A stretch of 64,000 nucleotides of DNA from Hymenobacter piscis (GCF_018760735.1 NZ_JAHHZN010000004.1:124001-188000), one strand, 5' to 3'. Shown: positions 40,808-49,092, numbered from the stretch's first letter. Notes: generated by a model not told the origin, from the letters alone. Numbers and translations are program-made.

Positions 40808-41944
40808 ATGCACATTGCCGTTAACGTCCGCTTTCTGCTGCCCGGCGATAAGCTGGAGGGCATCGGGCGCTTTACCCTCGAAACCGTGCGGGAGCTGGTG
40901 CGCCAGCAGCCGGAGCATACGTTCCACTTCCTTTTTGATCGGGCGTTTGATGAGCGGTACCGGCTGGGTCCCAACGTAGTGCCCCACGTGCTGAGTCCGC
41001 CGGCCCGGCACCCGCTGCTGTGGGTGGCCTGGTTCGAGGGGGCCGTGGCCCGCTGGCTGGCCCGCCACCGTCCGGCCGTTTTTCTAAGCCCCGACGGCTT
41101 CACCACGCTGCGCACCCGGGTCCCCCGCGTGACGGTGCTCCACGACCTGGCCTTCGAGCATTTTCCCCGGGACGTGGACCGGCTGGTGCTGGCCTACTAC
41201 CGCTACTTCACACCCCGTTTCGCCCGGGCCTCGGCGCGGCTGGTGGCCGTGTCGAAAGCCACCAGGCAGGACATCACGGCCCGCTACGGCACCGACCCGG
41301 CCAAAATCAGCGTGGTGTACAATGCCGTGGATGCCCACTTCCGGCCCCGGCCGCCGCAGGTGCAGCAGGCGACCCGGGAGCGGTACGCAGCGGGCCGGGC
41401 GTACTTTCTGTTTGTGGGCGCCCTGCAGCCGCGCAAGAATCTGGTCAACCTGCTCCGGGCCTTCGACGCGTTCAAGACGGCCACCAACGCCCCCACGAAG
41501 CTGCTGGTGGTGGGGCGCACGGCCTGGAAAGCCGGTCCCATCTTCGACGTGTACCAGCAGCTTACCCACCGCCACGACGTGCACCTGACCGGCCGCGTTA
41601 CCGATGTCGAGTTGGTGGAGCTTTACGCCGCGGCCCTGGCCACCTGCTACGTGCCCTATTTTGAGGGTTTCGGCATTCCCATCATTGAGGCCCAGGCCAG
41701 CGGCTCGCCCGTCATCACGGCCAACTGCAGCTCCCTGCCCGAAGTAGCCGGCGGCGCGGCCTGCCTCGTCGACCCGTTTGCGGTGGACTCCATCAGCGCC
41801 GGCCTCACCCGGGTGCATGAGTCGGCCGATTACCGCCGGGAATTAGTGGAACGTGGCCACCGCAACGTGCAGCGCTTCAGCTGGGCCGAAAGCGCCCGGC
41901 AGCTCTGGCAGGAAATCGAGCGGGCGGCTGAAATGCGTGAATGA
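40808..41944 (+). CDS. Family 4 glycosyltransferase (GT-B fold)
   Basis: 378 residues from ATG 40808. HIAVNVRFLLPGDKLEGIGR is typical of mannosyl/rhamnosyl-type GT4 enzymes. RVTVLHDLAFEHFPRDVDRL, LVAVSKATRQDITARYGTDP, YFLFVGALQPRKNLVNLLRA and the nucleotide-sugar motif YFEGFGIPIIEAQASGSPVI (E-x7-E) are all present. It is a cytoplasmic enzyme that adds a sugar to a lipid-linked chain. The final codons (MRE, stop) are translated from an octamer repeat arm. Confidence 0.93.
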   Translation: MHIAVNVRFLLPGDKLEGIGRFTLETVRELVRQQPEHTFHFLFDRAFDERYRLGPNVVPHVLSPPARHPLLWVAWFEGAVARWLARHRPAVFLSPDGFTTLRTRVPRVTVLHDLAFEHFPRDVDRLVLAYYRYFTPRFARASARLVAVSKATRQDITARYGTDPAKISVVYNAVDAHFRPRPPQVQQATRERYAAGRAYFLFVGALQPRKNLVNLLRAFDAFKTATNAPTKLLVVGRTAWKAGPIFDVYQQLTHRHDVHLTGRVTDVELVELYAAALATCYVPYFEGFGIPIIEAQASGSPVITANCSSLPEVAGGAACLVDPFAVDSISAGLTRVHESADYRRELVERGHRNVQRFSWAESARQLWQEIERAAEMRE

Positions 41945-42154
41945 GTGAAGTGGGGAATGAGTGAAGTGGGAAGTGCGTGAATAAGTGAACGTCCTGCTGA
42001 GCGCAGCCGTAGCCGGAGGCGAAACCGACGCAGCTCTACCACCGCCATAGTAATCCTGCCGGCTGCAACAAAAACAGAAGAGCTGCTTCAACTTCGCTCA
42101 GCATGACGTTCGTACTTTTACTCACTACTCACTACTCACTACTCACTACTCAGT
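41937..42154. repeat. Inverted spacer with octamer arm, REP-like core and heptamer arm
   Basis: Left: 8-bp units such as GAGTGAAG, TGGGGAAT and AAGTGAAC from inside the GT4 stop, then CGTCCTGCTGAGCG. Right: CGCTCAGCATGACG, a spacer, then 7-bp ACTCACT units up to the next start. Inner segments GACGCAGCTCT and AGAGCTGCTTC also pair. The core resembles REP family 2 (GTCATCCTGAGCGAAG). Confidence 0.7.
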
Positions 42155-42784
42155 TTGCACTTACACCGCCTGCCGGGGCTGGTGCGGGGGCTGTTTCCGG
42201 ACTGCCTCTGGAGCCTGCCCGCCACCGACCCGCCTACGCTTTACCTGACCTTCGACGACGGCCCGATTCCGGAGGAAACGCCCTTCGTGCTGGAGCAGCT
42301 GGCCCGCCACGGGGCGCGGGGTACGTTTTTCTGCGTGGGCGAGAACCTGGAGCGCCACCCCGACGTGGCCCGGCGGGTGCTGGCCGAAGGGCACCGGCTG
42401 GCCAACCACACCTACCACCACCTCAGCGGCTGGCGCCACGCCCGCCCCACCTACCTGGCCGATGTAGCCCGCTGCCAGACGGTGCTCCAAGAACTGCAGC
42501 CCGAGGCGCGGCCCCTGCTGCGCCCGCCCTACGGCCGCCTCACGCCCGGTCTGGCCCGCGCCCTGCACCCTACTCATCAGGTGGTGATGTGGGACCTGCT
42601 CACCTGCGACTATGACCGGGATTACGCCCCCGCCGAGTGCCTGGCCACCGCCATCCGGCTCACCCGGCCCGGCAGCATCGTTGTGTTCCACGACAGCCTC
42701 AAGGCCAGCCCCAACCTGCGCTACGTGCTGCCCCGCTACCTCGACCACTTCGCCGGTTTAGGCTACCGGTTCGCAGCGCTGTAA
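42155..42784 (+). CDS. NodB-type polysaccharide deacetylase
   Basis: 209 residues from TTG 42155; no ATG or GTG in this frame lies before the catalytic motif, and the preceding bases are repeat units. The NodB domain shows motif 1 TFDDGP (Asp34, Asp35), motif 2 HTYHH (His85, His89), RPPYGRLTPGLARAL and the C-terminal VVFHDSLKASPNL with a catalytic His. Such enzymes remove N- or O-acetyl groups from surface polysaccharide or peptidoglycan. It lies among glycosyltransferase genes, so modification of the exported glycan is likely. There is no signal peptide from this start, though one could have been lost. Confidence 0.85.
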   Translation: MHLHRLPGLVRGLFPDCLWSLPATDPPTLYLTFDDGPIPEETPFVLEQLARHGARGTFFCVGENLERHPDVARRVLAEGHRLANHTYHHLSGWRHARPTYLADVARCQTVLQELQPEARPLLRPPYGRLTPGLARALHPTHQVVMWDLLTCDYDRDYAPAECLATAIRLTRPGSIVVFHDSLKASPNLRYVLPRYLDHFAGLGYRFAAL

Positions 42785-42992
42785 GGCGGGGGAGTTGTTG
42801 GTTGTTAGTTGCCAGTTGCCAGTTGTCAGTTGCCAATTGTCAGAAAGAACGTCATTCCGAGCGGAGCGAGGAATCTCGTGTGCTGACGTTGAACTGCCAT
42901 GACAACATCAGCACGCGAGATTCCTCGCTTCACTGGGACTGACGTACTTTCTGACAACTAACAACTAACAACTAACAACCGACAACCACAAC
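42785..42992. repeat. Heptamer arms around a REP family 1 hairpin
   Basis: From the deacetylase stop to the next ATG the whole spacer is an inverted element. GTTGTTA, GTTGCCA and GTTGTCA 7-bp units are followed by CAGAAAGAACGTCATTCCGA at 42841; the complement returns as GACTGACGTACTTTCTG and then CTAACAA 7-bp units. The core GGAATCTCGTGTGCTGACGT pairs with the GATTCCTC side and matches the one at 12478-12594. Confidence 0.88.
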
Positions 42993-44096
42993 ATGCTCCT
43001 CTTCGCGCTTTACTTCACGGGATGGTTCACGCTGCTGGCGGTGGCAGTGCTGGTGCTGGCCCGGGGAGGAGGGGAGCCGGCGCCGCCGCTGCCGCCCGGG
43101 CCGTTGCCGCGGGTAAGCATCCTGATTGCGGCCCGCAACGAGGCAGCGGCCATCGGCCGCTGTTTGCTCGCCATCCGGGCCCTCAACTACCCCGCTGAAC
43201 TGGTGGAAGTGCTGCTCGGCAACGACGGCTCCGAGGACGCCACGGCGGCCGTGGCGGCGGCGGCTATGCAGGGGTACGGGGGCACGTTCCGGGTGTTGGA
43301 AATTCAGGAGAACCTCGGCGCCGCCCGGGGCAAGGCCAACGTGCTGGCCCACCTCGCCCGGGCCGCTACCACCGACTACTACTGTATTACCGACGCCGAT
43401 ATTGCCGTGCCCGCCACCTGGCTTCAGGGCCTGCTGGCTTACCTGGCTCCGGGCGTGGGCAGCGTCACGGGCCTGACGCTGGTGACGGGCCCGCGCCTGT
43501 TCCACCGCCTCCAGGGCCTCGACTGGCTGCTTTCCCTGGGATTGGTGCAGGTGGTCACGGACCTGGGCCGGCCCGTGACGGCCATGGGCAACAACATGCT
43601 GGTTACCCGGGCGGCCTACGAGGCTACCGGCGGCTACGAGGCCCTGCCGTTTTCCGTGACCGAGGATTTTGAGTTGTTCAAGGTCCTGATGGTCCGAGGT
43701 TTCGGCAGCCGCAACCTGTTCCGGGCTGAGGTGCTGGCCGAGTCGCTGCCCCAGTACCGCTGGCGGGGGCTGCTGCACCAGCGGCGGCGCTGGCTGCGCG
43801 GGGTGGAGCAGCTGCCCGGCTGGCTGCAGGCGTGTCTGGCGCTCTACGGGTCGTTTTACCTGGTGCTGCTGGCGCTGGCCGGGGTGGCGGGCCCCGGGGC
43901 GGCGCTGGCGGTGTGGGCGGCCAAGCTGGTGGTGCAGGGGGCGCTGGCCGGGGTGTGCTTCCGGCGGGTAGGCCGCCGTCCGCCCCTGGCGTTGCTGCCG
44001 CTGTTCGAGCTCTACACCCTGGGGCTTTCCGTCAGCCTGGTGCTGTTTCGGCTGCTACCCCTGCCCTTCGAGTGGAAGGGCCGGCGCTACCGGTAA
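42993..44096 (+). CDS. Membrane-bound family 2 glycosyltransferase, paralogue of the 31614 gene
   Basis: 367 residues from ATG 42993. An N-terminal helix precedes RVSILIAARNEAAAIGRCLL, VLLGNDGSEDATAAV (Asp motif), DYYCITDADIAVPATWLQGL (DxD) and VTEDFELFKVLMVRGFGSRN. HQRRRWLRGVEQLPGWLQ is the QxxRW motif. Three helices close the protein, ending in FEWKGRRYR. Architecture and tail match the GT2 gene at 31614 (EWKGRR), so both probably serve related steps in polysaccharide or glycolipid synthesis. Confidence 0.92.
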   Translation: MLLFALYFTGWFTLLAVAVLVLARGGGEPAPPLPPGPLPRVSILIAARNEAAAIGRCLLAIRALNYPAELVEVLLGNDGSEDATAAVAAAAMQGYGGTFRVLEIQENLGAARGKANVLAHLARAATTDYYCITDADIAVPATWLQGLLAYLAPGVGSVTGLTLVTGPRLFHRLQGLDWLLSLGLVQVVTDLGRPVTAMGNNMLVTRAAYEATGGYEALPFSVTEDFELFKVLMVRGFGSRNLFRAEVLAESLPQYRWRGLLHQRRRWLRGVEQLPGWLQACLALYGSFYLVLLALAGVAGPGAALAVWAAKLVVQGALAGVCFRRVGRRPPLALLPLFELYTLGLSVSLVLFRLLPLPFEWKGRRYR

Positions 44097-44258
44097 ATAA
44101 TCGATTGTTTTTTAAGCGTTCCGGCTTCCGTCTGCGAGGGCCGGAGCGGCCTGCAGGAGCCCGGTTGCGTGTGCCCTAAGCGTATGGGTTGATTCGGGCA
44201 GGCGGAGGATAAAGGCTGTTTGCGTGGTGTGAGGGTGGTTTTTGCTGGCTGCGGAGCT

Positions 44259-44266
44259 TACATTTG
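44259..44266 (+). promoter_or_regulatory. Candidate -7 element TACATTTG of the GH3 gene
   Basis: An exact TAnnTTTG match 42 bp before the chosen ATG of the beta-glucosidase gene. It supports the internal start at 44309, because an upstream start at 44264 would overlap this box. A TTTTTG lies 14 bp before it, a little close for a -33 element. Confidence 0.45.
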
Positions 44267-44308
44267 GATACCCCACCACCTACTTCCCACCGCGTTTCGC
44301 GTTTTTTT

Positions 44309-46585
44309 ATGTTCCCATCTTATTCCCGGGCCGCCCTGCTGGCGGCCGCCCTGTTCTGCGCCTCCTGTCAGGCCTCCTCCTCTTCCTCCGAAACTGCGGC
44401 GGCCGACTCGCCCGCCGCCGCGGACGTCAACCGCCAACAGGCGCTGCTGGCCAATGAGGCCAAGATTGACGCGCTGCTGGCCAAGCTGACGCTGGAGGAG
44501 AAAATTGCCATGATTCACGCCAATTCCTCCTTCACCTCGGGCGGCGTACCCCGCCTCAACATCCCGGAGCTGGTTACCTCCGACGGCCCCCACGGGGTGC
44601 GCGTGGAGCACGGCCGCGACTGGGAGGTGGACAAGGACGTGAACGACGCCGGCACTTACCTGCCCACCGGCAACACCCTGGCTTCCACCTGGAACCCCGA
44701 GCTGGGCTACGCCTTCGGGGCAGTGCTGGGCAGCGAGGCCGCCTTCCGGGGCAAGGACGTAATTCTGGGCCCCGGCATCAACATCATCCGCACGCCCCTC
44801 AACGGCCGCAACTTCGAGTACCTGAGCGAGGACCCCTACCTGGTGTCGAAGATGGTGGTGGGCTACATCCGCGGGGTGCAGGACCAGGGCGTGTCGGCCT
44901 GCGTGAAGCACTTCGCGGCCAACAACCAGGAGGAGCACCGCAACGACATCGACGTGAACATGAGCGAGCGGGCGTTGCGCGAAATCTATCTGCCCGGCTT
45001 CCAGGCGGCCGTGCAGCAAGGCGGCGTGAACACGCTCATGGGCTCCTACAACAAGTTCCGGGGCCAGTACGCCACCCACAACGCCTACCTGATGAACGAC
45101 ATCCTGAAGGGTGAATGGGGGTTCAAAGGGTTGGTTATCAGTGACTGGGGCTCGGTGCACGACACCCAGCAGGGCCTGCGCAACGGCACCGACCTGGAAA
45201 TGGGCACCGACCTGTCGCTGATGTACAATACCGTCGACCAGACGGCCAGTGCCGGCATGCCGGCCCTCACCCCGACCCTCTACGACCGGTTCTTCTTCGG
45301 CACCGCCGCCCTGGAAGCCGTGAAGAAAGACCCCGCCCTGGTGCCGATGCTCGACGACAAGGTGCGCCGCATCCTGCGCGTGATGTACGCCACCAACATG
45401 CTGGACGGGGCCAAGCGCAAGGCCGGTGCCTACAACGCGGCTGAGCACCAGGCCACGGCCCTTAAGGTGGCCGAGGAAGGCATTGTGCTGCTCAAGAACG
45501 AGGGCAACCTGCTGCCCCTGAGCAAATCCACCAAGACCTTCGCCGTTATCGGAGCCAACGCCACCCGGCCCAACTCCATGGGCGGGGGCAGCTCCCAGGT
45601 GAAGGCCAAGTACGAAATTACGCCCCTCATGGGCCTGCAAAAGGCCCTCGGCCCCAGCGCCCGGATCAACTACGTGCCCGGCTACACCATTGCCCGGGGC
45701 CAGCAGGCCGACGCCCAGCAGATTGCCCAGGCCGTAGCTGCCGCCAAGGCCGCCGACGTGACCATCCTGGTGGGCGGCACCACCCACGGCTACGATTACA
45801 AGGTGTGGAGCGACAACGCCTACGATGCCGAGGGCTACGACAAACCCGACATGAAGTTGCCCTTCGGCCAGGATGAGCTGATCAGCGCTGTGTTGGCGGC
45901 TCAGCCCAACACCGTGGTGGTGCTCCTGGGCGGCGGGGCCGTCGATGTATCGGCCTGGGCTGGCAAGGCCCGCGGCATTGTGGAGGCCTGGTACCCGGGC
46001 ATGGAGGGCGGCACCGCCCTGGCCCACGTGCTGCTGGGCGACGTGAACCCCTCGGGCAAGCTGCCCTTCACCTTCCCCGTGAAGCTCGAAGACGCGCCCG
46101 CCCACAAGCTCGGCGAGTACCCCAGCACCCCCGGCAACCCCCTCCAGCAGACGTATAAGGACGATATCTGGGTGGGTTACCGCTACTTCGACACTTACAA
46201 GGTGGCCCCCCAGTTTGCCTTTGGCCACGGCCTGAGCTACACCAGCTTCGAGTACGGCAAGCTGAACGTGAAGCCCGGCTCCCGCAACGCCACCGTCACG
46301 CTCGCGGTGCGCAACACCGGCAAGGTGGCCGGGGCCGAAGTAGTTCAGCTCTACGTCCACGACGACCAGGCCAGCCTCAAGCGCCCCGAGAAGGAGCTCA
46401 AGGCCTTCCAGAAGGTCTTTCTTAAGCCCGGCGAATCCAAAACCGTTACCCTCACCCTCGGTCCCGACGCCTTCCGCTACTACGATGAGGGCCAGAAGCA
46501 GTGGATTCTGGAGCCCGGCCGCTTCACCCTGCTCGCCGGCTCCTCCAGCCGCGACATCCGCCAGCAGGGCACCGTGGAGCTGTAG
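44309..46585 (+). CDS. bglX: Family 3 glycoside hydrolase (beta-glucosidase), lipoprotein
   Basis: 758 residues from ATG 44309. MFPSYSRAALLAAALFCASC gives a lipobox Cys at residue 20 followed by a Ser-rich linker, so it is probably a lipoprotein. The N-terminal GH3 TIM barrel contains PELVTSDGPHGVRVEHGRDW, LGPGINIIRTPLNGRNFEYL, SEDPYLVSKMVVGYIRGVQD, CVKHFAANNQEEHRNDIDV and the nucleophile Asp279 in GLVISDWGSVHDT. The C-terminal GH3 domain (VLLKNEGNLLPLSK, GQDELISAV) and a fibronectin III-like domain (FAFGHGLSYTSFEYGKLNVK) follow. It should release glucose from beta-glucosides in the periplasm or at the surface. Confidence 0.95.
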   Translation: MFPSYSRAALLAAALFCASCQASSSSSETAAADSPAAADVNRQQALLANEAKIDALLAKLTLEEKIAMIHANSSFTSGGVPRLNIPELVTSDGPHGVRVEHGRDWEVDKDVNDAGTYLPTGNTLASTWNPELGYAFGAVLGSEAAFRGKDVILGPGINIIRTPLNGRNFEYLSEDPYLVSKMVVGYIRGVQDQGVSACVKHFAANNQEEHRNDIDVNMSERALREIYLPGFQAAVQQGGVNTLMGSYNKFRGQYATHNAYLMNDILKGEWGFKGLVISDWGSVHDTQQGLRNGTDLEMGTDLSLMYNTVDQTASAGMPALTPTLYDRFFFGTAALEAVKKDPALVPMLDDKVRRILRVMYATNMLDGAKRKAGAYNAAEHQATALKVAEEGIVLLKNEGNLLPLSKSTKTFAVIGANATRPNSMGGGSSQVKAKYEITPLMGLQKALGPSARINYVPGYTIARGQQADAQQIAQAVAAAKAADVTILVGGTTHGYDYKVWSDNAYDAEGYDKPDMKLPFGQDELISAVLAAQPNTVVVLLGGGAVDVSAWAGKARGIVEAWYPGMEGGTALAHVLLGDVNPSGKLPFTFPVKLEDAPAHKLGEYPSTPGNPLQQTYKDDIWVGYRYFDTYKVAPQFAFGHGLSYTSFEYGKLNVKPGSRNATVTLAVRNTGKVAGAEVVQLYVHDDQASLKRPEKELKAFQKVFLKPGESKTVTLTLGPDAFRYYDEGQKQWILEPGRFTLLAGSSSRDIRQQGTVEL

Positions 46586-46599
46586 GGTTTGAGCGACTC

Positions 46600-46780
46600 A
46601 GGAACCGGGCAACCGGGGGACTGAATTGATATGCTGTCATCCTGAGCGAAGCGAAGGACCTTGTCCCGCCAAAACGAGTAGTCTTGACTATTCCGGCGGA
46701 ATAAGGTCCTTCGCTCCGCTCAGGATGACAGTATCTTTGTGGCCCAATCCCCCAGTTCCTAAGTCCCCCAGTCCCTCACA
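46600..46780. repeat. Spacer with octamer arms around a REP family 2 hairpin
   Basis: CTGTCATCCTGAGCGAAGCG (from 46634) pairs with the complement ending GCTCAGGATGACAG at 46731, including AAGGACCTTGTCCCGCC with GGCGGAATAAGGTCCTT. Outside, GACTCAGGAACCGGG-type units on the left face CCCCCAGTTCCTAAGTCCC on the right, which ends at the tatD ATG. TATCTTTG starts right after the hairpin. Confidence 0.85.
46732..46739 (+). promoter_or_regulatory. Candidate -7 element TATCTTTG of tatD
   Basis: An exact TAnnTTTG match that abuts the right foot of the REP hairpin, 41 bp before the tatD ATG. The hairpin occupies the region where a -33 element would be. Confidence 0.45.
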
Positions 46781-47560
46781 ATGACCTTCTCCGATTCCCA
46801 CGCCCACGTGTACTCGCCCCAGTTCAAGCCCGACCAGGACGAGATGCTGCAGCGGGCCTATGAACACGGCATCGAAACCATCTTCATGCCCAACATCGAC
46901 CACGACAGCATCGAGGCCATGCTCGACGTGGAGGCGCGCTACCCCAGCCAATGCTTTGCCATGATGGGCCTGCATCCCTGCCACGTGACGCGCAACCTGC
47001 AACGGGAGCTGTACGAGGTGGAGGAATGGCTCAGCCGCCGGCCCTTCGCGGCGGTGGGGGAGTGCGGCATTGATCTGTACTGGGACAAAACCCTGCTCGC
47101 CGAGCAGCAGGAGGCCCTGCGGGTGCAGGTGGCGCTGGCCAAACAGCACCACCTGCCCCTGGTGCTGCACACCCGCGACGCCTTCCGCGAAACAGCCGAC
47201 ATCATCGCCGAGGCCCAGGACGGCACCCTGCGGGGCGTGTTCCACTGCTTCTCGGGCACGCCCGCCGAGGCCGAGGAGGTCGTGCGCCTGGGCTTCAAGC
47301 TGGGCATCGGGGGCGTGGCCACGTTCAAAAACGGCGGCCTTGATAAGGTGCTGCCCGGCCTGGGGCTGGAGCATGTGCTGCTGGAAACCGACTGCCCCTA
47401 CCTGGCCCCCGTGCCCCACCGCGGCAAGCGCAACGAGCCCGCCTACGTGCCCCTGGTGGCCCGCCGGGTAGCCGAGCTGCTGGATATTTCGGTGGAAGAA
47501 GTAGCCCAGGCCACTACCCGCAACACGCTGGCCCTGTTTGGAGAAGCGGGGGTTAGGTAA
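46781..47560 (+). CDS. tatD: TatD-family metal-dependent DNase
   Basis: 259 residues from ATG 46781. TatD/YcfH proteins are two-metal amidohydrolase-fold nucleases. Ligands are His7 and His9 (SDSHAHVYS), the Glu in AAVGECGIDLYWD, His in LPLVLHTRDAF, His in GVFHCFSGTPAEAEEVVRLG and the final Asp in VLLETDCPYLAPVPHRGKRN. The length is normal. Its final codons (Val-Arg-stop, GTTAGGTAA) lie inside the left arm of the next repeat. Confidence 0.95.
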   Translation: MTFSDSHAHVYSPQFKPDQDEMLQRAYEHGIETIFMPNIDHDSIEAMLDVEARYPSQCFAMMGLHPCHVTRNLQRELYEVEEWLSRRPFAAVGECGIDLYWDKTLLAEQQEALRVQVALAKQHHLPLVLHTRDAFRETADIIAEAQDGTLRGVFHCFSGTPAEAEEVVRLGFKLGIGGVATFKNGGLDKVLPGLGLEHVLLETDCPYLAPVPHRGKRNEPAYVPLVARRVAELLDISVEEVAQATTRNTLALFGEAGVR

Positions 47561-47806
47561 CAGGTGATGGGGTGAGGAGGTGAGGAGGTGAGGAAAGAAC
47601 TGTCATCCTGAGCGGAGCGAAGGATCTTATCACGTTGCAACTAGTCGTTGGTGCGGCCGTTTCGGCGTGATAGGATCCTTCGCCACATGCTCAGGATGAC
47701 AGTTCTTTCCTCACCTCCTCACCCCATCACCTCCTCACCCTATCACCTCCTCACCCCATCACCTCCTCACCCCATCACCTCCTCACCCCATCACCTGTTA
47801 CCTTAG
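47551..47806. repeat. Stop-to-start inverted element with expanded octamers and REP family 2 core
   Basis: The left arm starts inside the tatD stop (TTAGGTAACAGGTGATGG), runs through GTGAGGAG units to AGGAAAGAACTGTCATCCTG (47591 on). The right arm (GCTCAGGATGACAGTTCTTT, from 47689) is an exact complement for 23 bp and continues with TCACCTCC/TCACCCCA units, expanded to about ten copies, ending in CCATCACCTGTTACCTTAG. The two outer ends therefore match each other, while unit number differs. Confidence 0.92.
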
Positions 47807-47833
47807 CAGCTCCACCCCAACCCCTGTCCGACC

Positions 47834-48886
47834 GTGTCTGCTACGCTGCCTGCTGCCCCCGAAACCTCCATTCTCGTGATTTACACCGGCGGCACCGCCG
47901 GCATGGCCTATAACAAGCGCGGTGAGCTGGTGCCGATGAAGTTCGAGCAGATCCGGCGCAAGATGCCCGAGCTGGGCCAGCTCAACATGCAGGTGGACGT
48001 GACCAACCTGGGCGAGCCCATTGACTCGAGCAACGTAACCACTGCCGACTGGCGGCGCATGGCCGCCCTCATTGCCGAAAACTACGCCCGCTACGACGGC
48101 TTCGTGGTGCTCCACGGTACCGATACCATGGCCTACTCGGCGGCGGCCCTGAGCTTTCTGCTCGAAAACCTGGGCAAAACGGTGGTCTTTACCGGGGCCC
48201 AGGTGCCCGTGGGCCGCATCCGCACCGATGCCCGCCGCAACCTGGTAACGGCCCTGGAAATGGCCGCTGCCCGCCACCCCGCCACCGGGGCCGTGCGCGT
48301 GCCCGAAGTCTGCCTGTTCTTCAACGACCTGCTGATCCGGGGCAACCGGGCCAAAAAGGTGGAAAGTCAGCAGTACGCGGCCTTCCGCAGCGAAAACTAC
48401 CCGCCCCTGGCCCGGGCCGGCATCGAGCTTACCTTCCACGACCGGCAGATCCGACCCCTGCCCGCCGCCGCCCTGCGCGTGCACGAGCACCTGGACGAGC
48501 GCGTAACGGTGCTGCGCCTGTTCCCGGGCCTGACCGAGCGCATGGTGCGCGCCCAGCTGGAAGTGGACGACCTGCGCGGCTGCGTGCTCGAAACCTACGG
48601 CTCGGGCAACGCGCCCACCACGCCCTGGTTTCTGCGCTGCCTGCGCGAAGCCGCCGACCGGGGCGTGCTGCTGCTCAACGTGAGCCAGTGCGAGGAGGGC
48701 CGGGTACTGCAGGGTCGCTACGAAACCAGCGCCTATTTGTCGGAAATCGGGATTGTGGGGGGGGAGGATATCACGGTGGAAGCGGCCATCACCAAGCTCA
48801 TGTTCGTGCTGGGAATCAGCGAGAACCCGGCCCAGGCCCGCCACCTGCTCGGCCAGAACCTGCGGGGAGAAATCTCGCCCCTCTGA
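47834..48886 (+). CDS. ansA: Type I L-asparaginase
   Basis: 350 residues from GTG 47834. The first catalytic threonine is in ILVIYTGGTAGMAYN and the second in VVLHGTDTMAYSAAALSFLL, with the Lys/Asp-containing stretches typical of cytoplasmic AnsA. Substrate-loop ESQQYAAFRSENYPPLARAG and YETYGSGNAP-like ETYGSGNAPTTPWF are present. It converts asparagine to aspartate and ammonia. No signal peptide is visible, so it acts in the cytoplasm. The tRNA-Ser gene follows. Confidence 0.95.
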   Translation: MSATLPAAPETSILVIYTGGTAGMAYNKRGELVPMKFEQIRRKMPELGQLNMQVDVTNLGEPIDSSNVTTADWRRMAALIAENYARYDGFVVLHGTDTMAYSAAALSFLLENLGKTVVFTGAQVPVGRIRTDARRNLVTALEMAAARHPATGAVRVPEVCLFFNDLLIRGNRAKKVESQQYAAFRSENYPPLARAGIELTFHDRQIRPLPAAALRVHEHLDERVTVLRLFPGLTERMVRAQLEVDDLRGCVLETYGSGNAPTTPWFLRCLREAADRGVLLLNVSQCEEGRVLQGRYETSAYLSEIGIVGGEDITVEAAITKLMFVLGISENPAQARHLLGQNLRGEISPL

Positions 48887-48967
48887 GGTTTTGGACCGGC
48901 GGGGCTTGCGTATCCCGAAAATCGGGTGTTATTTTGCGCCACCTAACCGCAGCCCGGCTGCGCACCC

Positions 48968-49055
48968 AGAGAGGTGTCCGAGTGGTTGAAGGAGCACGCC
49001 TGGAAAGTGTGTATGGGTCTAAAGCTCATCGTGGGTTCGAATCCCATCCTCTCTG
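48968..49055 (+). tRNA. tRNA-Ser (anticodon GGA)
   Basis: A complete 88-nt tRNA: acceptor AGAGAGG pairs with CCTCTCT plus discriminator G. D arm, a CACGC-CTGGAAA-GTGTG anticodon arm (GGA reads UCC and UCU), a long class II variable arm and a GTGGG-TTCGAAT-CCCAT T arm are all visible. The 3' CCA is not encoded. TATTTTGC lies about 30 bp upstream and a hairpin follows immediately. No integrase or att-like repeat of the 3' end is present nearby. Confidence 0.95.
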
Positions 49056-49057
49056 CA

Positions 49058-49092
49058 AGAAAGCCCGTTTCTGAGTCAGAAACGGGCTTTCT
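49058..49092 (+). terminator. Hairpin terminator after tRNA-Ser
   Basis: AGAAAGCCCGTTTCTG, loop AGT, CAGAAACGGGCTTTCT: a perfect 16-bp stem starting 3 nt after the tRNA, followed by GTTTCTTC. Confidence 0.88.

Noticed and set aside
39494-41068. 524-codon minus-strand frame covering the flippase and GT4 genes
   Set aside because: Gln/His-rich shadow of two clear plus-strand genes.
44258-46360. 700-codon minus-strand frame opposite the GH3 gene
   Set aside because: It is a shadow of the GH3 gene; composition is Gly/His/Val-rich with no domain.
47711-47800. Regular repeats that might look like a CRISPR array
   Set aside because: The repeats are contiguous 8-bp units without unique spacers, and no cas gene is present.
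48968-49055. tRNA-Ser as an integration site for a mobile element
   Set aside because: No integrase gene and no repeat of the tRNA 3' end were found on either side.
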